From assembly GCA_003971905.1 (NCBI GenBank), contig RSEE01000067.1, positions 248,001 through 312,000 of the forward strand: a stretch of DNA of 64,000 nucleotides, given 5' to 3'. Position 1 is the first letter of the stretch, and each line of letters opens with the position of its first letter. The position numbers were made by a program, and so were the translations under genes. The notes under the pieces are model-generated. The model was given only the letters and a program-made list of their open reading frames with translations. It searched no databases and was not told the DNA's origin. Positions 59,851-64,000 of this stretch are shown piece by piece. The stretch is from Moniliella sp. 'wahieum' (lineage: Eukaryota; Basidiomycota; Moniliellomycetes; Moniliellales; Moniliellaceae).

Positions 59851-60053
59851 GGTGTAGTTTTGGCCAGCTCAGGGATGGGCAGATGAGGATGTAAGATGTG
59901 AGCACTGAACGTCGTATTGGACGAAGGAGCTTCCGCCACTGAATCGTCCAGAAGACTGATGCGAGCTCGGAAGGAATGAAATTTGAAATATGACTCACGT
60001 GATTACGCCTCTCCCAGGCCTCCCCCGCCACCGGCGCTACCGAAGCTGACCCA

Positions 60054-60830
60054 GTGACGCCGCCGCCACCACCACACATCAACAACCTCGGTCTCTCAAC
60101 AGAGATGAATGAGTTCACTCAGGACAAGTTTGAGGGCATGCCCGTGCGTCAATGCCTCGATGCTCTCACCACCCTTTGCACGCTCAAGTTGGAGCCTGGT
60201 GAGACAGTGGACCACCTGCTTTTGCGGGCCGATTCGACGCGCCACAAATTGGCGCTGTTGGGCCAGCCGTTCCCGGATATGCAATACTTTAATGTCCTAC
60301 TCACGGCGATCAAGGATTCCTATCCCATGGCATACCTTATTCAAATGGCCAAGGTCGCTGAAGCCAAAGATGTTTCTGAGCTGGACGTAGACGCTTTGCA
60401 TTCCTTTATTCTCGGTCTGGCCGATGTCCCGACGACGTCCCTCCGGGGCAGCGTTGCCCCCGCAAGCAAGGCAACGAACAACAAGCGCACCCCCCATGGC
60501 AAAGGACGAAAGGGGAGCAAGAAGGCTGGCAAAGAAAGCGGCTGCTTCGTGTGCGGCCTCCCTGGACATTATGCCCGCAACTGTAGCAAGCGCCACTCAC
60601 CGTCGCCACAACAATGAGGATGACCAGGCTCCCGCGCTATTACGCAGGAGCACGCGGACCACCCAGCCCCCGGTGCGCTGGGAGCCTGCCATGCCCACTC
60701 TTACTCCCAGTGGCACTGAACATGCCATGACTACAGTACCGGACCAGGTGGAGGACACCCCACTTCGGCCTCTGAGACTGTGACCTCCCCGGACAAGGCT
60801 ATTTGGCTGGAGGTCATGAAGAGGCCACTG
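60054..60830 (+). mobile_element. Ty1/copia-type retrotransposon fossil: gag with zinc knuckle and pol remnant
   Basis: A gag-like part (60054-60617) has the copia gag helices (around TLKLEPGETVDHLLLRADST and LTAIKDSYPMAYL), a basic linker, and one CCHC zinc knuckle CFVCGLPGHYARNC. It is followed by a short pol-derived stretch (60620-60830) with the LRRSTRTTQPP word common between integrase and reverse transcriptase in copia elements. Protease, integrase and most of reverse transcriptase are absent. It is broken and internally deleted. No LTR pair or target-site duplication was identified, so age cannot be estimated. Confidence 0.65.
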
Positions 60831-61396
60831 GAATAGGGGCAACCCACTTATATATGCGCCAAAAGCCGTTGCTCGCCACCATGCATTTGCAGCGTCGCCG
60901 AGGTTGTCGGCCAGCCCAATACTCCCTACGACCAAGGAGAACATTAGGTGCGTACATGCAGCACATTCAAAGGGGCAGGTCCGTCTGGCCGTGGGGCCCC
61001 ATCGTTTTGCCCCGTAAGCAATAACCAAAAGGGAGGAGGCCCCACATCACACTGCGTTGCAATGGTGGTATTATGCACTTCTGTAGAACACTCACTTAGT
61101 GCCGAGGTGCAAGCGTTTGGATCTGGGCGTTGTGGAGGCTCGAAGGGGCGAAGGGATTAGGGTGCAACGCGGCGGTAATGGCGAAGACAGTGGGGATGTT
61201 TTGAACGTCTGCGATGCGATTGACGACCAGAGCGCGCAATTAACGCGCAACTGTGCCAGAATACGTTGCCGGGAATTAAAGTGGCGACAATCGAACGCTG
61301 CGGACCAAACAGTCAATTCCGCATAACCGGTGGCATCAAACGCATGTCGATCTCTTTTCCTCTTCTGCCATCGAGAGGCAGTCAAGTGGCCGAGCG
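60831..61396. other. Region between the copia fossil and the acetyltransferase gene
   Basis: No supported gene. The left part may still be element-derived; the right part is the probable promoter and leader of the acetyltransferase. Confidence 0.45.
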
Positions 61397-62057
61397 ATGC
61401 ACGTGGTTCAGGCAAGGCCGAGTCCAGCCCAGGGCGCCCAACTGCTCACCATCTGGCGTGCGGCCGTAGATGCGACGCATACGTTCTCTCTTCTGAGGAT
61501 CGGATCCAGCTGGACCAAGAGCTGCAACGGGCCTTTCCTCTAGTGGCCCCACCCTTGCCATTCTCGCGCCTGACGATCCCATTCTCCTCCCCGCCGATGA
61601 AGAGCTTGTGTGGAGTCTGCAGCCACTGGACGAGGCGGAGGAGGACAAGGATGAAGATGGGAATGAGAACGTTTCCGATTCGACGCAGGAGCCCGTCCCA
61701 CCATTATCCGGACACGACACACCCACGCGCCCCACCCAAAGTAAGGGCGTGGTGGCAGGCTTTATGCTGTTGTCTGTGTCGGATGCGGCGGGGAGTATGG
61801 ATGCGCTGTTTGTCCATTCCGCCTTTCATTCACGAGGGGTGGGAAAGGCGTTGGTCCAGCACGCTGCAACCTGGGCGCGGTCCCAAGGCTTTGCGTGCCT
61901 TAGGACTGAGGTCAATGAAGCCAACACGGGTGCGACGAGTTTTTATCTCCGTCTTGGCTTCCGTTGTACTGGTCGATCTGCCCTTGATGAGCAAGGCAGG
62001 CCCTACCCTCTCCTCCACATGGCGTTAGATTTACCAACCAGTCTACTGGGTTCTTAA
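61397..62057 (+). CDS. GNAT N-acetyltransferase, YjaB-like
   Basis: A single-domain acetyl-CoA-dependent acetyltransferase of about 220 residues. It shows QLLTIWRAAVDATHTF then LSSEDRIQLDQELQRAFP, GVVAGFMLLSVSD, SMDALFVHSAFHSRGVGKAL (the acetyl-CoA loop RGVGKA), LRTEVNEANTGATSFYLRLG and GRSALDEQGRPYPLLHMAL. These match bacterial YjaB closely from end to end (AVDATHDFLS, MDALFI, TNVNEQNEQAVGFY, GRSEVDDLGKPYPLL; known from memory). An acidic, disordered insert (EEDKDEDGNENVSDSTQEP) splits the fold between helix 2 and the strand before GFMLL. One base is missing near 61484 and another near 61550. The substrate is unknown. The start is the ATG at 61397, stop TAA at 62055-62057. Confidence 0.82.
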
Positions 62058-62678
62058 TTGGCATGCATTGGCCGAGGCGATGATGATGATGGTGGTGTTG
62101 TATAGCGACTATAGCTACCTTTGTTCGACCTCACACATCAGTACGAGGCGAACGCGCCGACGGCGCTGATGGCAGATGCGTTGGACAACTGCCAGCACCT
62201 ACCCCGGGGCACATTTCCGAGGGGTCTGGAGTGACTAGTGGCTGACTATAGTAGTGGCCTGGTGTGCCGCTTGTGTTTGCATCATCTGTTTGATCCCGTT
62301 GGCGATCGAGGCCGTCGACAACATTACAGTGTGTGTGCTTGAGAGGATGATTGTGACAGCTGCCGTTCCGCTGCCTTTGCTCTCGATCGTGCCCTCCATC
62401 GAGCCGTGTCTTGCTTTTTTTGAGCATTGGGCCGCCATCCACCCGTCTGTCCGATGCTTTTTGTTACGCTTGCGCGTTAGCCTGCGTTAGCCCGAGGTCA
62501 ACAGCTGTCGTCTGGTGGCTGCAAGACAGCTATAAGGTCATCGATCATTGGTGTTCGCGGCCCGTATTCACTGCTTGTGGTCTGGCGAGGGCAGATGCTT
62601 GCTGTTGTTGGGTTTCCAAGCAGGCGTGCCGTCCGTTTCCTTCATCCCTCCATCTTGCTTCCCCGCCGCGGTTACACT
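62058..62678. promoter_or_regulatory. Intergenic/promoter region upstream of the photolyase gene
   Basis: 621 bases without a supported gene. It probably contains the photolyase promoter; GACGAT-type repeats (GATGATGATGGTGG) lie near 62080. No light-responsive element could be assigned with confidence. Confidence 0.45.
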
Positions 62679-64000
62679 ATGGTCACCACCCGTCGCAGCA
62701 AACGTGCCATTTCCACTCCTGTGGACGACGACGAGGAGAAGGCGCTCGACCCTCAGACTGCCGCGGATGGCGACGTGGACCCGGATGAGAAGGGCCGGCG
62801 CGCGTACAAACGTGCCCGCCCCAATGCGTACGGCCCAAGCGCCGACGACGAGTCGGGTGCCCCCACCCAATTTCGGGCAAATGATGAACCCCGGCTTGCC
62901 GCCCGGTATGACTCCGAGGGATCACCTTGCCATCGTCTTGTCCAAGCAGCAGCGCATCCACGCGCAGGGCAATGTAATCATTGGATGCGCAATCACGATC
63001 TGCGCTTGAAGGACAACCATGCACTGTCGCTGGCTTCGGACCAAGCCAAAAAGAATGGTGGACTCTTTTGGTGCTCTACGTGCTCAGTCCGCAAGACTTT
63101 GCTGCTCACGACGTGAGTCCTCGCTTGGTGGACTTTATCCTGCGCAACCTTGCCCTGATCAAAACCGACTTGGACACTCTGCACGTCCCCCTCGTCGTGC
63201 GCACCCACTCCCGCAGGACCCAGATCGCACACGATGTGGTGCAGTGGGCGCATGAATGGGGTGTGACCCATCTGTTTGGCAACATTGAGTACGAGGTGGA
63301 TGAACTGTGGCGGGATGCCGCCGTGGTCCAGGAAGCGAGTGGCCAAGGAGACCTTCACATCACCTTGGTGGAGGATACGTATGTTGTGCCGCCTGGTAAA
63401 CTGCTTACCAAGGCTGGCCGTCCCTATGCTGTTTTTACCCCCTGGAGCCGAAGCTGGGCCGCGTACATTGCGGCCCACCCAGAGGAGACCTTGGTCGAAT
63501 ACCCTGCCCCGGAGGGGAACAACAAGACGATTCAAGATGACGCGACGCTCAAGACGCTGTTCCAACCGGTGCCAGAGTCGGTCGCCGGGTTTGAATGCGC
63601 CGACAGGGACACTATGCGGGATCTTTGGCCTGCCGGGGAAGAGACGGCGGAGACGGTACTGAAGCACTTCTCTTTGGCAAGGCAGGTCTCCCCTTTCTTC
63701 AAGGCCCGGCGACAGCTGACGACACGCCGCTCCTGTCGTCTGCGACCAAGACGGACAAGGGAGCAACGAGCCGGTTTGCCCATTACCACATTGGGCGCAA
63801 CCAGCTTGCGGAAAACGGAACCTCGCACCTATCGCCCTACTTGTCGGCGGGCGTGATCAGTGCGCGGGCGTGCTTGCGGCAGAGCCAGGCGCAGACGGGG
63901 GGCAGGCTGGTGCTCGACCGCATCTCGGGGCCAGGGCAGTGGAACATCGAGCTGGGGTTTCGCGACTTTTACGGGCATGTGCTAGCGGCGTGGCCGCGGG
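62679..64000 (+). CDS. PHR1: Class I CPD photolyase (DNA photolyase), 3' part beyond the window
   Basis: Repairs UV-induced cyclobutane pyrimidine dimers using blue light. The start MVTTRRSKRAISTPV is followed by an acidic, then basic leader (KRARPNAYGPS, a possible nuclear signal). The photolyase alpha/beta domain shows RNHDLRLKDNHALSLAS, FILRNLALIKTDLDTLHVPLVV, VVQWAHEWGVTHLFGNIEYEVDE, VVPPGKLLTKAGRPYAVFTPW. The FAD domain begins with TSRFAHYHIGRNQLAENGTS, LSPYLSAGVISARACL and WNIELGFRDFYGHVLAAWPR, where the window ends. The first segment is the conserved antenna-domain opening of fungal Phr1. Frame changes near 62880, 62975, 63070 and 63700 fit missing bases. The rest of the FAD and DNA-binding domain lies outside. 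Confidence 0.93.

Noticed and set aside
638-64000. Calling the frame-shifted host genes pseudogenes
   Set aside because: Essential single-copy genes (GCN5, CCA1, SSF1, complex I subunit) are all affected in the same way, by small deletions that leave motifs intact, which is not how unrelated pseudogenes decay.

Overview
This is a eukaryotic nuclear window, almost certainly from a fungus and most likely a basidiomycete. The evidence is spliceosomal introns of about 70-95 bases with GT...AG ends, an intron-bearing tRNA-Asp, a Rax2 cell-polarity marker, a PCAF-type N-terminal domain on Gcn5, a Dal5-type transporter, a Vcx1-type exchanger and an ExgD-type glucanase. The species cannot be named from this sequence. 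Gene space is GC-rich and compact. It alternates with gene-poor stretches made of short tandem repeats and decayed repeats.

The main caution is that most host genes here change reading frame one or more times inside well conserved domains. In the junctions I compared, the family sequence is restored by assuming that one (rarely two) base is missing, usually in a short homopolymer. I saw none that needed an extra base. An assembly with uncorrected small deletions explains this better than mass pseudogenisation, so coding spans below run from start to stop of the inferred gene and are not single open frames.

Layout. 1-4.5 kb: a short-chain reductase cut by the left edge (-), GCN5 (-) and a 2-oxoglutarate dioxygenase (+). 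About 5.0 kb: tRNA-Asp(GTC) (-). 6.8-9.6 kb: an alpha-arrestin (+). 10.7 kb: an orphan terminal exon (-). 11.7-12.9 kb: a Vcx1-like Ca2+/H+ exchanger (-). 14.1-16.1 kb: CCA-adding tRNA nucleotidyltransferase (-). 16.7-17.0 kb: complex I B8 subunit (-), divergent from a FHIP/RAI16 protein (+, 17.2-20.3 kb). 21.0-21.7 kb: a rhomboid-like protein (-). 24.4-26.0 kb: a Dal5-type permease (+). 26.6-28.1 kb: SSF1/PPAN (-), divergent from POM33/TMEM33 (+, 28.5-29.5 kb). 32.4-34.1 kb: exo-1,3-beta-glucanase (-). 35.9-42.5 kb: RAX2 with an SH3-like tail (-).

43.3-53.3 kb is a gene-free, AT-richer island with several decayed repeat families. Acetoacetyl-CoA synthetase (-, 53.3-55.6 kb) follows. Two related copies of a roughly 360-base LTR-like repeat lie at 43.3 and 56.2 kb, in the same orientation on either side. 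57.4-58.2 kb holds a doubtful gene. 58.9-60.8 kb holds retrotransposon fossils. 61.4-62.1 kb encodes a YjaB-like acetyltransferase (+), and 62.7-64.0 kb a CPD photolyase (+) cut by the right edge.

The genes do not form a pathway. They are an ordinary mix of chromatin, tRNA maturation, ribosome biogenesis, respiration, ion transport, endocytosis, wall and polarity, and DNA repair functions. I see no gene cluster that amounts to a new biological system. The most unusual signals are the intergenic heptamer arrays, many with a palindromic core, and the repeat-rich island, which could be centromeric or pericentromeric.
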